A stretch of 64,000 nucleotides of DNA from Nonomuraea corallina (GCF_027620315.1 NZ_JAPNNL010000001.1:1-64000); one strand, 5' to 3'. Counted from the stretch's first letter, positions 35,709-44,693 are shown. Notes: a model not told the origin generated them from the sequence alone. Translations and numbers: made by a program.

Positions 35709-37901
35709 ATGGGCTCGCAAAACCGGTCAATTCGGTTCAAGATCTTCTTATTGCTGCTGTTACCCCTCCTGTCCTTGAGCGCGCTCTGGGGCTTCGTGCT
35801 CAACCTCACCGTGAGCGACGGCTGGTCGTTGCTGCGCGGCGACACCCTCTACCGGACGGTCGGCGTCACCTCCACCGACCTGGGCGTCGAACTCCAGGCC
35901 GAGCGGGAGCGCACGCTGATCAAGCTCACCGACGGTAGGCCCAGCGCCGAGCTCGGCGAGCAGCGCGGGCGCACCGACGCCGCGCTCAACGCCTTCCGCG
36001 CGGCCATCGCCGAGGCCGACGTCGACCTCGCCGACGGCCTGCGCACCCCGCTGAGCACCCTGCAGGCCGAACTGTCCCGGCTCCCCGCCATCCGCACCGG
36101 CGTCGACGGCGGCTTCAGCACCAGGATGCTCGGCCTCAACGAGTACAACCGGGTGCTCGACGCCATGTACCGGTTCTACGACCACCTCGCCCCCGCCCCC
36201 GAACTGGCCGTCTACCAGCAGGTCGCCGCGCTGCAGACGATGAGCAACGCGCACGAGTTCCTGCTCAGGGAGCACGCCCTCATCCGCGCCGCCCAGCTCG
36301 ACGGCCGGATCACCGAGCCCGAGGCGGCCGCGTTCACCGAGTACGCCTCCTCCAGGAAGTTCCTGCACGCGCGCGGTCAGGCGAGCCTCGACGTCGAGCT
36401 GCGCCGGCCGTACGAGGAGCTCTTCAAGAGCGAGGCGTTCCTGACCTTCGCCACCATGGAGGCCAGGATCATCAGGAGCGGCGCGCCGCCCCCCGCCGCC
36501 ACGAGCTGGAACGACGCCACCGGCGAGGTGATCGCCCAGCTCGACGCGATCAGCGCCAGGACGGCCGCCCAGCTGGGCGGCAGGGCCGCCGACGCGGCCA
36601 CCGCCACCCAGATCCAGATCGGCGTCGCCGGCGGCGTCGGCCTCGTCGCCGTGCTCGCCTCCATCATCATCTCGGTGCGCTTCGGACGCCGGCTCGGCGC
36701 CGAGCTGGCCGGGCTGCGCTCGGCCGCCGTCGAGCTGTCCGAGCGGCGCCTGCCCGAGCTGGTCAGGCGGCTCAGCCGGGGCGAGGAGGTCGACGTCGCC
36801 GAGGAGGCCAAGCCGATCCAGGTCAGCGGCTCCGCGGAGATCAGCGACGTCGCGGGCGCGTTCGGCGCGGTCCAGGCCACGGCGGTGCGCGCCGCCGTCG
36901 GCCAGGCGGCGCTGCGCCGCGGGCTCGGCCAGGTCTTCCTCAACCTCGCCAGGCGCAAGCAGGGCCTGCTGCACCGCCAGCTGTCGGTGCTCGACGGCAT
37001 GCAGCGGCGCACCCACGACCCGGACCAGCTGGAGGAGCTCTTCCGGCTCGACCACCTCACCACCCGCATGCGACGGCACGCGGAGAGCCTGATCATCCTG
37101 TCCGGCTCGGCTCCCGGCCGGGCCTGGCGCAAGCCGGTGCCGGCGATCGACATCGTCCGGGCGGCCATCGCCGAGGTGGAGGACTACACCCGGGTCGACG
37201 TGGCCAACATGCCCGGCAGCGCGATCGACGGCCTGGCCGCCGCCGACCTCACCCACCTGATCGCCGAGCTGGTGGAGAACGCCACGATCTACTCGCCGCC
37301 CGACACCGCGGTCCAGGTCCGCGGCGACCGCGTCAGCAACGGCTACTCCGTCGAGGTGGAGGACCGCGGGCTCGGGCTGCAGCAGGAGGAGTACGACGCC
37401 TACAACCGCATGCTGGCGGACCCTCCGGAGTTCGACCTGGCCGACAGCGACAGGCTCGGCCTGTTCGTCGTCGCCAAGCTGGCGCAGCGGCACTCCATCA
37501 AGGTGCTGCTGCGGCGATCACCGTTCGGCGGCACCACCGCCATCGTGTTCGTGCCGGACAAGCTCGTCTCCGACCAGCGGGAACTGCCCCCCGCCGCGGA
37601 CGACGGGCTGCCATCACTGCCGAGCCGGACCAGAAGGAAGGCCCTGGCGGTCGTGAGCGGCACGCACGCGGGCTTGCCAAGGCGGGTCCGGCAGGCCACA
37701 TTGTCATCCCAAAAGTCATCCCGACAGTCATCCCGACAGTCATCCCTAGAGTCACCCCGGCTCGATCACGGCCAGCCGTCCGAGCCGGAGCCAGAGCGGA
37801 AGAACGAACGCTCTCCCGACGAGGTGCGCAACCTGTTCTCCGCGTTCCAGCGGGGAACCCAGCGCGCCCGAGAAGAAGCTGATGAGGAGGGGGAGGCATG
37901 A
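35709..37901 (+). CDS. cvnA: Conservon sensor kinase-like protein CvnA (NIT-HAMP-HATPase)
   Basis: 730 residues from ATG 35709, supported by GAGG 8 nt upstream. N-terminal membrane helix (IFLLLLLPLLSLSALWGFVL), an exported nitrate/nitrite-sensing-like helical domain (residues 40-310), a second helix (GVGLVAVLASIIISVRFG), a HAMP-like region, an H-box-like LDHLTTRMRRHAES, and a HATPase domain (HLIAELVENATIYSPPDTAV, VEDRGLGL, RSPFGGTTAIVFV). The tail has GLPRRVR and SSRQ repeats. Codons 14 and 18 are TTA, very rare in this DNA. Stop overlaps cvnB as ATGA. With cvnBCD it forms the Streptomyces-type conservon, likened to a membrane GPCR/G-protein module. Confidence 0.95.
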   Translation: MGSQNRSIRFKIFLLLLLPLLSLSALWGFVLNLTVSDGWSLLRGDTLYRTVGVTSTDLGVELQAERERTLIKLTDGRPSAELGEQRGRTDAALNAFRAAIAEADVDLADGLRTPLSTLQAELSRLPAIRTGVDGGFSTRMLGLNEYNRVLDAMYRFYDHLAPAPELAVYQQVAALQTMSNAHEFLLREHALIRAAQLDGRITEPEAAAFTEYASSRKFLHARGQASLDVELRRPYEELFKSEAFLTFATMEARIIRSGAPPPAATSWNDATGEVIAQLDAISARTAAQLGGRAADAATATQIQIGVAGGVGLVAVLASIIISVRFGRRLGAELAGLRSAAVELSERRLPELVRRLSRGEEVDVAEEAKPIQVSGSAEISDVAGAFGAVQATAVRAAVGQAALRRGLGQVFLNLARRKQGLLHRQLSVLDGMQRRTHDPDQLEELFRLDHLTTRMRRHAESLIILSGSAPGRAWRKPVPAIDIVRAAIAEVEDYTRVDVANMPGSAIDGLAAADLTHLIAELVENATIYSPPDTAVQVRGDRVSNGYSVEVEDRGLGLQQEEYDAYNRMLADPPEFDLADSDRLGLFVVAKLAQRHSIKVLLRRSPFGGTTAIVFVPDKLVSDQRELPPAADDGLPSLPSRTRRKALAVVSGTHAGLPRRVRQATLSSQKSSRQSSRQSSLESPRLDHGQPSEPEPERKNERSPDEVRNLFSAFQRGTQRAREEADEEGEA
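37703..37762. repeat. 12-bp tandem repeat in cvnA tail
   Basis: Five copies of a 12-bp unit (tcatcccgacag and variants) encode a serine-rich tail of CvnA, of the type SSRQ. The tract is richer in A/T than the rest of the gene. The unit is divisible by 3, so slippage changes tail length only. Confidence 0.8.
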
Positions 37902-38302
37902 GCGTGCCGACGACCAACACCGGTGAGCTGAACTGGCTCCTTGACGACCTGACGACCCGGGTGGGCGCCGTCAGGCAGGCGGTCATCCTGTCGACCGACG
38001 GCCTGGCCGTCGGCTACTCCAAGGGACTGACCCGCGAGGACGCCGAGCACCTGTCCGCCGTGGCCGCCGGTTTCCAGAGCCTGGCCCGGGGCACCGGCCG
38101 CCACTTCGGCGGCGGTGACGTACGCCAGACCATCGTGGAGATGGAATCGGCGTTCCTGTTCGTCACGGCCGCCGGCCAGGGCACGTGCCTGGCCGTGCTC
38201 GCCGACGCCAACGTCGACGTGGGCCACATCGCCTACGAGATGGCGATGCTGGTCAAGCGGGTCGGCCAGCACATCACGACCAATCCCCGAGCGATGCCAT
38301 GA
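37898..38302 (+). CDS. cvnB: Roadblock/LC7 domain protein CvnB
   Basis: 134 residues of a roadblock/longin-type fold: LNWLLDDLTTRVGAVRQAVI, LSTDGLAVGYSKGLTREDAE, HLSAVAAGFQSLARGTGRHF, AFLFVTAAGQGTCLAVLADA, GHIAYEMAMLVKRVGQH. In conservons it is thought to interact with the small GTPase CvnD (family knowledge). Starts and stops overlap cvnA and cvnC as ATGA, indicating coupling. Confidence 0.96.
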   Translation: MSVPTTNTGELNWLLDDLTTRVGAVRQAVILSTDGLAVGYSKGLTREDAEHLSAVAAGFQSLARGTGRHFGGGDVRQTIVEMESAFLFVTAAGQGTCLAVLADANVDVGHIAYEMAMLVKRVGQHITTNPRAMP

Positions 38303-38661
38303 GCGATACCCCGCAGTGGCTGGACGAGGACGCGGGGCCGATCGTGCGGCCCTACGCCCTCATCCGAGGTCGTACGAGGTCGTCGGGGGACAGTCTCGAC
38401 CTCGTCGCGACCGTCCGCGCCGTGGGGGACGCTCCGGATGACCTCTCCCCCGAGCAGTCGCTCATCCTGAGGGCGGCTCGCGCCCCGATCTCGGTGGCCG
38501 ACGTGGCCGTCGAGGTCGACCTGCCTGTCGGCGTCGTCCGGGTGCTCCTGGGCGACATGCGTGACCAAGGGCTCATCTCGGTATCGGCCCCCTCCGCGGC
38601 CGGATCGCGCCCGAGTGAGGGCATTCTCAAGGAAGTGATCAATGGACTCCGTGCTCTCTGA
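38299..38661 (+). CDS. cvnC: DUF742 protein CvnC
   Basis: 120 residues. N-terminal WLDEDAGPIVRPYALIRGRT, central helical segments with a winged-helix-like pattern (APISVADVAVEVDLPVGVVR, VLLGDMRDQGLI) and the invariant ending VINGLRAL. Role in the conservon is unclear; DUF742 may bind DNA or partners. The ATG overlaps the cvnB stop, and its 3' end overlaps cvnD by 20 bp. Confidence 0.95.
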   Translation: MSDTPQWLDEDAGPIVRPYALIRGRTRSSGDSLDLVATVRAVGDAPDDLSPEQSLILRAARAPISVADVAVEVDLPVGVVRVLLGDMRDQGLISVSAPSAAGSRPSEGILKEVINGLRAL

Positions 38662-39214
38662 GGACCCCGTCGCGCTCAAGATCCTCATCGCGGGCGGCTT
38701 CGGCGTGGGCAAGACCACCCTGGTGGGATCGATCAGCGAGATCAGGCCGCTGCGCACGGAAGAGGTGCTGTCCGACCGCGGGGTCGGCGTCGACGATCTC
38801 GACGGCGTCGAGGCCAAGACCACCACGACCGTGGCGATGGACTTCGGCCGCATCACGATCCGCGAAGGGCTGGTCGTCTACCTGTTCGGCACGCCCGGTC
38901 AGGAGCGGTTCTGGTTCATGTGGGACGAGCTGTCCTACGGCGCGCTGGGCGCGGTGGTGATCGCCGACACCCGGCGGCTGACCGACTGCTTCCCCTCGGT
39001 CGACTACTTCGAGCAGCGCGGCACGCCGTTCGTGGTGGCGGTCAACTGCTTCGACGGCGCCGACCGGCACAGCGTGGACGACGTGCGCATCGCCCTCGAC
39101 CTGGACGACGACGTGCCCGTGATGCTGTGCGACGTGCGGCGGCGCACCTCGGCCAAGGAAGTCATGATCACGCTCGTGGAGCACTCGCTCCGCACGCTGA
39201 CCACGACCGGCTAG
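38642..39214 (+). CDS. cvnD: Conservon small GTPase CvnD
   Basis: 190 residues with GTPase motifs: G1 GGFGVGKTT at residues 18-26 (K24), G2/switch region TTTTVAMDFG, G3 FGTPGQERF, and G4-like NCFDGAD in place of NKxD. Such proteins form the GTP-hydrolysing arm of cvn modules. It overlaps cvnC by 20 bp and its stop overlaps the end of the convergent cvnC2 by 4 bp. Confidence 0.96.
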   Translation: MDSVLSEDPVALKILIAGGFGVGKTTLVGSISEIRPLRTEEVLSDRGVGVDDLDGVEAKTTTTVAMDFGRITIREGLVVYLFGTPGQERFWFMWDELSYGALGAVVIADTRRLTDCFPSVDYFEQRGTPFVVAVNCFDGADRHSVDDVRIALDLDDDVPVMLCDVRRRTSAKEVMITLVEHSLRTLTTTG

Positions 39215-39597
39215 AGCGCGCGCAGGCCGTTGATCACTTCACGCAGCAGGCTCTCCGAAGGCGTCGCGGCCTTGGACCGCGGCGCCTTCACCGCCACCAG
39301 GCCGTAGTCGAGCAGGTCGCCGAGCAGCACCCTGACCACCGCCACCGGCAGGTCGAGCTCGGCCGCGACCTCGGCGACCGGCCTGGCGTGCTGGACCAGG
39401 CAGCCCAGCAGCCGGCGGTGCTGGACGCCCAGCTCCGCCTTCGGCGGCGCCGGCCGGCCGGTGAGCGACACGGTGGCCAGCAGGTCGAGCCCGGTGGACA
39501 GCGCCTTGGCAGCGGGCCTGGTGCGTCCGCGGGTCACCGCGTACGGGCGCACGACCGGCCCGGCCTCCTCGTCGACCCACTCGTGCTCGCGGCTCAC
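39211..39597 (-). CDS. Second DUF742 protein (CvnC-like) of a reduced conservon
   Basis: 128 residues. WVDEEAGPVVRPYAVTRGRT matches the N-terminus of the plus-strand CvnC, and both end VINGLRAL; the middle (PVAEVAAELDLPVAVVRVLLG) is alike with several changes. It starts by ATGA overlap with the upstream second CvnA-like gene. No roadblock or GTPase gene accompanies it. The 3' end overlaps the convergent cvnD by 4 bp, so the two conservons are locked tail to tail. Confidence 0.93.
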   Translation of the reverse strand: MSREHEWVDEEAGPVVRPYAVTRGRTRPAAKALSTGLDLLATVSLTGRPAPPKAELGVQHRRLLGCLVQHARPVAEVAAELDLPVAVVRVLLGDLLDYGLVAVKAPRSKAATPSESLLREVINGLRAL

Positions 39598-41849
39598 GAT
39601 GGCGTCCCCCCGTCCTGGTCACTGTCCTGACGTCCGCGCTGCCAGCCCGACTGGAGCGAGGAGAGCAGCGCCCTGGTCTCCTCCGGCGAGCGTTCCCGCG
39701 CCTGCTCCCCGGCGGCCGGCGGGCCGACCTGAGGCGCCTGATCCGGGACGCGCTTGCTGGTCCGCACCCGGCGCGGCAGACCGGAGTCCTGGGCCTGCTC
39801 GGGAGCGCGCTTGCTGGTCCGGACCCGGCGCGGCAGCCCGCCGGGTCCGGAGCTGCGGGCGAGCCGGACGTCCGCGGGCGCGCCGCCCTCCGGCGGCGCC
39901 TCCCTGCCGGCGGCCGACGCCGCGACGGACTCCAGCTCGGGCGGCTCGGGGGGCCGGATCGCGGGCATCGGCTGGATCAGGTGCGCGGGCACCAGCACGA
40001 TCACCGTGGTCCCCCCGTACGGCGACGGCTTGAGCGTGACGCTCACCCCGTGCCTGGCCGCCAGCATGCCGACCACCGCGAAGCCGAGCTGCTCGGTCCG
40101 CGCCGGGTCGAACTCGGGCGGGCCGGCCAGCCGCCGGTTGACGGCGTCCCTGGCCTCGTCCGTCATGCCCAGCCCGCGGTCCTCGATCTCGACGGCGAAG
40201 CCCCTGCCGACCAGATCGCCGCGGACCGACACCTCGCTGCCGGGCGCGGAGAAGGCGGCCGCGTTCTCGATCAGCTCGGCGAACAGGTGCATGAGGTCGG
40301 CCACCGCCTCGCCTCCGACGCCGGACTCCGGCATCGGGTAGACGCGCACCCGGGTGTACTCCTCGACCTGGGCGGCGGCCCCGCTCAGCACCTCCTCCAC
40401 GCCGATCACGCCGCGCCAGCGCCGGCCGACCGTGCCGCCGGACAGCAGCACCAGGCCCTCGGCGTGCCGACGCATCCGGGTGGTCAGGTGGTCGAGCCTG
40501 AACAGCCGCTCCAGCGCCTCCGGCTCCTCGGTCTCCCGCTGCATCTCGTCCAGCAGCTTGAGCTGGCGCTGGACCAGCGACTGGCTGCGCCTGGCCAGGT
40601 TGCGCAGCGCCTGGGCCACCCCTTCGCGCAGCCGGGCCTGTTCCACGGCGGCGTCGACGGCGGTGGCCCGCACGCTGTCGAACGCGGCCGCCAGGTCGGC
40701 CACCTCGCCGGTGGCGCCCGCGTCCACCCGGATCGGGGGCACCTCGGCGGCGGGGTCCACCGGCTCGCCGCGGCGCAGCTTGCCGACCACGCACGGCAGG
40801 CGCTCCTCGGCCAGCTCCCCGGCGGAGCCGCGCAGCGCCGCCAGCTCGCGGGAGATCCGCCTGCCGACCCGTACCGAGACCACGACGGAGAGGATGACGG
40901 CGACCAGGCCGAGCGCGCCCGCGACGGCGGCGCGCACGATGATGGCCATGCCGGCGGGCTCCATCCGGGCCAGCAGGACGTCACCGGACCGGTAGAGGCC
41001 CTGGGTGAAGTCCTCCAGCACCGGTTCGACCGCGCCCCGCCACTGCCGCAGGTCGACCGGCTGGCCGCCGACGTAGGACTGCAGCGCCCGCTCCATGGAC
41101 CCGTAGGCGCCACTGGCGGCCATGCTCTCGAGCGGGGCGCGCATCTCGGCGTCCAGGTTGGCCAGGGCCTTGGGGAAGAGGTACGTGCGCGCGCCGTCGA
41201 TGCCGGCCAGCAGGTGGACCTCGGTCATGGTCCAGCCGTCGCCGTCCACGGCGGAGTTGCCCGCGACGATCAGGGCGTGCTCGCGGCTGAGCAGCTCGCG
41301 CACCTGCGCGGCCATGATCAGGCCCTGGGCCTGGCGGGCCAGCTCGACGTCGGTGCTGACGGTCATGGCGGAGTAGAGCCGGTCGATGGTGTCCGGGATG
41401 GTGGCGTACTCGCTGATCAGGGTGTGCGGGGCGAGCTGCCGGCCGTCGACCTTGCTCCGGATCTCGGGCAGCCGGTCGAGGACCTTGAGTACCTCGGCGA
41501 GCCGCGCCTTCATGGCGTCGTCGAGCGAGGCCTGGGTGTCCTCGGCCGTCGCGCCGCGCACCAGCCGCTGCTTGACCTCGTCCACCTTGGCGCGGGCCTC
41601 GGCCAGCTTCTTGGCGTCGGTCGAGGTGCCGGCCAGCAGCTCGGCGGAGGCCAGGCGCTCGGCCTGGAGGTTGACCACCAGGAAGTCGGCGTGATCGACG
41701 ATCCCCGTCCAGAAGGTCTCGACCTTGAGAAGGTTGAGCGCCTCCCGTGTCGTCGTGCTCGCGGCGAACCCCCAGAGCGCGACCAGGGAGACCAGGGGGA
41801 TGACGAGCAGCGCCGAGATCTTGAATCGGATGGATCTGCCCGATGCCAT
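39594..41849 (-). CDS. Second conservon sensor kinase-like protein (CvnA-like, NIT-HAMP-HATPase)
   Basis: 751 residues from ATG 41849 (MASGRSIRFKISALLVIPL), with GGAGCAGG upstream. Same layout as the plus-strand CvnA: membrane helix, long exported helical sensor, second helix (AAVAGALGLVAVILSVVVSV), HAMP, H-box LDHLTTRMRRHAE, and ATPase domain (LMHLFAELIENAAAFSAPG, VEIEDRGLGM, SPYGGTTVIVLVPAHL). The tail repeats GLPRRVRTSKR twice. It is linked to a DUF742 gene but not to roadblock or GTPase genes, so it may use CvnB/CvnD of the facing conservon or others elsewhere. Confidence 0.93.
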   Translation of the reverse strand: MASGRSIRFKISALLVIPLVSLVALWGFAASTTTREALNLLKVETFWTGIVDHADFLVVNLQAERLASAELLAGTSTDAKKLAEARAKVDEVKQRLVRGATAEDTQASLDDAMKARLAEVLKVLDRLPEIRSKVDGRQLAPHTLISEYATIPDTIDRLYSAMTVSTDVELARQAQGLIMAAQVRELLSREHALIVAGNSAVDGDGWTMTEVHLLAGIDGARTYLFPKALANLDAEMRAPLESMAASGAYGSMERALQSYVGGQPVDLRQWRGAVEPVLEDFTQGLYRSGDVLLARMEPAGMAIIVRAAVAGALGLVAVILSVVVSVRVGRRISRELAALRGSAGELAEERLPCVVGKLRRGEPVDPAAEVPPIRVDAGATGEVADLAAAFDSVRATAVDAAVEQARLREGVAQALRNLARRSQSLVQRQLKLLDEMQRETEEPEALERLFRLDHLTTRMRRHAEGLVLLSGGTVGRRWRGVIGVEEVLSGAAAQVEEYTRVRVYPMPESGVGGEAVADLMHLFAELIENAAAFSAPGSEVSVRGDLVGRGFAVEIEDRGLGMTDEARDAVNRRLAGPPEFDPARTEQLGFAVVGMLAARHGVSVTLKPSPYGGTTVIVLVPAHLIQPMPAIRPPEPPELESVAASAAGREAPPEGGAPADVRLARSSGPGGLPRRVRTSKRAPEQAQDSGLPRRVRTSKRVPDQAPQVGPPAAGEQARERSPEETRALLSSLQSGWQRGRQDSDQDGGTPS
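39752..39836. repeat. Duplicated GLPRRVRTSKR-coding segment
   Basis: Two near-identical 33-bp segments about 48 bp apart encode GLPRRVRTSKR in the second CvnA tail. The other CvnA has one GLPRRVR. The motif sits in otherwise disordered, Pro/Glu-rich sequence and could be a docking site. Confidence 0.75.
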
Positions 41850-41911
41850 GACACCTGCTCCCGGATAGAAGATCGCGGGAGAGAATAGCACTCAATGAGG
41901 CCGAGAAAAGA

Positions 41912-42625
41912 TCAACTAGCGATAAATCTGTGATATGTCGGAAATTTAAGGACGCTACCCATCCAGACCACGCGAAGCAGCCAGATCGCCAGCACAGCCA
42001 GCAAAGCCACCTCCGCGCTCAACAGCGCCCGCTCCACCAGTCCGATCATGACCCGCTCCCCCGGCAGCGCCACGTACGTGATCGCCAGCAGCCCGATCCC
42101 GCCCGCCAGGGCCACCCACTCGACGGTCCTGGCCACCGGCCGCCACACCCGGTCGCGGGCCAGCCGGGGCACCAGCAGCGCCCCCGCCGCCGGCAGGCTG
42201 ACGAACGCCGCGATCGACGCGTACCGGTGGATCTGGGCCGCGACCGTCAGGTCGTCGCCGAACGGTGTGGTCGGGACCGCCGCCGCCACCAGCAGCGCCC
42301 CCGACCACACCATGAGCAGCCCCTCCGGCATCCCTCTGACCGGAGCCCCCACCGACCGCAGCCCCGCCAGCAGCGCCAGCGAGCCGAGAGCGACCGCCGC
42401 CATCGCGAACTCCGTGACGCCCCCGCGGCTCGCCACGGCATACTCGCTCACGGTCGCGTTCAGCGGGTCCAGGTATGGACCGGAGCCGAACTGCGCGGCC
42501 ACCACGCCGGACACACCGGTCGTCAGCGCGACGAGCGCGACGATCGGATAGGCCCTCGGGCCCGGGGAGAACCGGCCGCCTCCGGTGAGAGCCGGCGCGG
42601 AGGTTCCCTCGGTCGCTGTGGTCAT
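41912..42625 (-). CDS. DUF998 family membrane protein
   Basis: 237 residues from ATG 42625 (MTTATEGTS). Six or so hydrophobic helices (AYPIVALVALTTGVSGVVAAQ, GLLMVWSGALLVAAAVPTT, WVALAGGIGLLAITYVALP, LLAVLAIWLLRVVWMG) match the DUF998 pattern, including YLDPLNATVSEYAV after the first helix. Function unknown. The last 12 codons are unusually AT-rich. It lies 62 bp upstream of the second cvnA on the same strand and may share its transcript. Confidence 0.88.
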   Translation of the reverse strand: MTTATEGTSAPALTGGGRFSPGPRAYPIVALVALTTGVSGVVAAQFGSGPYLDPLNATVSEYAVASRGGVTEFAMAAVALGSLALLAGLRSVGAPVRGMPEGLLMVWSGALLVAAAVPTTPFGDDLTVAAQIHRYASIAAFVSLPAAGALLVPRLARDRVWRPVARTVEWVALAGGIGLLAITYVALPGERVMIGLVERALLSAEVALLAVLAIWLLRVVWMGSVLKFPTYHRFIAS

Positions 42626-42679
42626 GGCACCGAGTCTTCCCCCGCGACGGCCCGCGGACATCCGGCGTCGTCCCCTACC

Positions 42680-43387
42680 TCACCCTGATCGATCCCTGAG
42701 TTGCCGGGCCGCGCTGTCGAGGAGCATGTCCAGGGCCGCCGGGTAGCCGCTGTCGTTCATCCTGGCCACCAGGAGCGGCGCCGTGGCGGCGATGTGCGGG
42801 TGGGTGACGGCCGGGAGCCGGGCGTAGGTCTCCTGCCAGACCTGCTCGTCGGCCCTCCTCGTCGCCTCGGGCAGCGCGAGCGAGGCGGCGTCGAGGACGG
42901 CGAAGGCCAGGCTCTGGTCGATGAACGCGTGGTAGACCCGCACCGCGTCGGCATCGGGGAACCCGGCGGCGCGCAAGATGCCGAGGATCGTCTCGTCCAC
43001 CGCGACCTCGTGCGGGCGGCCCGCCACCCGGCTCGCGGTCAGCACGGCCGCCTGCGGGTGCGCCAGATAGGCCCGGTAGATGCTCAGCCCCAGGGCCCGC
43101 AGGTCGGCCAGCCAGTCGCCGGTCGCCCGCCAGCCCTCCAGCGCGGCGGCGAACAGCGCGTCGGCGATGGCCAGGGTCAGGTCGTCCATGCCGCGGAAGT
43201 AGCGGTAGACGGTGCTGGCGTCGGCGCCCAGCGCCAGCCCCAGCCGCCTGGCCGTCAGACCGGCCGCGCCGTGCTCCCTGAGCATGCGCAGCGCGGTGTC
43301 GATGATCAGGTCGTGGCTCAGCACCTGGCCCTGGCGGGTGGGCCGGCGTCGCCGCCGCGCCGCGTCGGGCACCACGCGCTTCGGCAT
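42680..43387 (-). CDS. TetR family transcriptional regulator
   Basis: 235 residues from ATG 43387 (MPKRVVPDAARR), with AAGGAGG upstream. N-terminal helix-turn-helix: LIIDTALRMLREHGAAGLTA, RRLGLALGADASTVYRYF. The C-terminal domain is TetR_C-like (AHPQAAVLTASRVAGRPH) and probably binds a small ligand. Basic residues RRRRRPTRQG precede the HTH. It diverges from a saccharopine-dehydrogenase-like gene with a dyad between. Confidence 0.93.
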   Translation of the reverse strand: MPKRVVPDAARRRRRPTRQGQVLSHDLIIDTALRMLREHGAAGLTARRLGLALGADASTVYRYFRGMDDLTLAIADALFAAALEGWRATGDWLADLRALGLSIYRAYLAHPQAAVLTASRVAGRPHEVAVDETILGILRAAGFPDADAVRVYHAFIDQSLAFAVLDAASLALPEATRRADEQVWQETYARLPAVTHPHIAATAPLLVARMNDSGYPAALDMLLDSAARQLRDRSG

Positions 43388-43397
43388 GCCCCTCCTT

Positions 43398-43434
43398 ATG
43401 CCAACACCATTGACGTTAACCAGCTTAATGGCAT
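43398..43434. promoter_or_regulatory. Nested dyad between TetR and dehydrogenase genes
   Basis: ATGCCA (43398-43403) and TGGCAT (43429-43434) are inverted arms; inside lie CCATT (43407-43411)/AATGG (43427-43431) and a central GTTAAC (43415-43420). The arms are slightly offset from one centre. Position between divergent genes suits a TetR operator. Confidence 0.45.
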
Positions 43435-43472
43435 TTCCTGGACCCGCACCCCCCGTGTCACCAGGAGTCATC

Positions 43473-44693
43473 ATGCGTATTCTGCTCGTGGGCGCCGGCG
43501 GTGTGGGCACCGCCGTCACCCGCATCGCCACCCGCCGCGCGTTCTTCGACCATATGGTGGTCGCTGACTACGACCTGTCCAGGGCGCAAGCGGCCGTCGC
43601 CGCGCTCGACCCCCGCGAGACCCGTTTCACCGCGGTCCAGGTCGACGCCTCCGACCGGTCGGCGGTCATCGACCTGCTTCTCGACCACCGGTGCGACGTG
43701 CTGCTCAACGCCACCGACCCCCGCTTCGTGATGCCGCTGTTCGAGGCGGCGCTCGCGGGCGGGGCGCACTACCTCGACATGGCGATGTCCATGTCGAAGC
43801 CGCACCCCGAGCTCCCGTACGAGAAGGTCGGCGTCAAGCTCGGCGACGAGCAGTTCGCCCGCGACGACGACTGGCGGCGGGCCGGGCGGCTCGCGCTCGT
43901 CGGCATGGGCGTCGAGCCCGGCCTGTCGGACGTGTTCGCCCGCTACGCCGCCGACGAGCTGTTCGACGAGATCGAGGAGATCGGCGTACGCGACGGCGCC
44001 AACCTCACCGTCGACGGCTACGAGTTCGCCCCGTCGTTCTCCATCTGGACCACGATCGAGGAGTGCCTCAACCCGCCGCTCGTCTACGAGCGCGACCGCG
44101 GCTGGTTCACCACCGAGCCGTTCAGCGAGCCGGAGGTGTTCGACTTCCCCGAGGGCATCGGCCCGATCGAGTGCGTGAACGTCGAGCACGAGGAGGTGCT
44201 GCTGGTGCCCCGCTGGGTGGACGCCGGCCGGGTCACCTTCAAGTACGGGCTGGGCGAGGACTTCATCTCCCGGCTCAAGACCCTGCACGAGCTGGGCCTC
44301 GACCGCACCCGGCCGGTCACGGTGCTGACCGACCGCGGCCCCGCCCGCGTCTCGCCGCGCGACGTGGTGGCCGCCGTGCTGCCCGACCCGGGCGAGCTGG
44401 GCGACCGGATGCACGGCAAGACCTGCGCCGGCACCTGGGTGAAGGGCGTCAAGGACGGCCGGCCGCGCGAGGTGTACCTCTACCACGTGGTGGACAACCA
44501 GTGGTCGATGCGGGAGTACGGCTCGCAGGCCGTGGTCTGGCAGACCGCCGTCAACCCCGTCGTCGCCCTGGAGCTGATGGCCACCGGCGCCTGGCAGGGC
44601 GAGGGCGTGCTCGGCCCCGAGGCGTTCGCCCCGCGCCCCTTCCTGGACCTGCTCGTGGAGTACGGATCCCCCTGGGGCCTGCGCGAGCAGTGA
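43473..44693 (+). CDS. Saccharopine dehydrogenase-like oxidoreductase
   Basis: 406 residues from ATG 43473, with CCAGGAG upstream; conserved sequence starts there. N-terminal Rossmann motif ILLVGAGGVGTAVTRIA, then LNATDPRFVMPLFEAALAGG, YLDMAMSMSK, LVGMGVEPGLSDVFARYAA, and a C-terminal substrate lobe (WSMREYGSQAVVWQTAVNP). The family includes saccharopine and carboxynorspermidine dehydrogenases; the substrate is not evident. Likely repressed by the divergent TetR protein. Confidence 0.9.
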   Translation: MRILLVGAGGVGTAVTRIATRRAFFDHMVVADYDLSRAQAAVAALDPRETRFTAVQVDASDRSAVIDLLLDHRCDVLLNATDPRFVMPLFEAALAGGAHYLDMAMSMSKPHPELPYEKVGVKLGDEQFARDDDWRRAGRLALVGMGVEPGLSDVFARYAADELFDEIEEIGVRDGANLTVDGYEFAPSFSIWTTIEECLNPPLVYERDRGWFTTEPFSEPEVFDFPEGIGPIECVNVEHEEVLLVPRWVDAGRVTFKYGLGEDFISRLKTLHELGLDRTRPVTVLTDRGPARVSPRDVVAAVLPDPGELGDRMHGKTCAGTWVKGVKDGRPREVYLYHVVDNQWSMREYGSQAVVWQTAVNPVVALELMATGAWQGEGVLGPEAFAPRPFLDLLVEYGSPWGLREQ

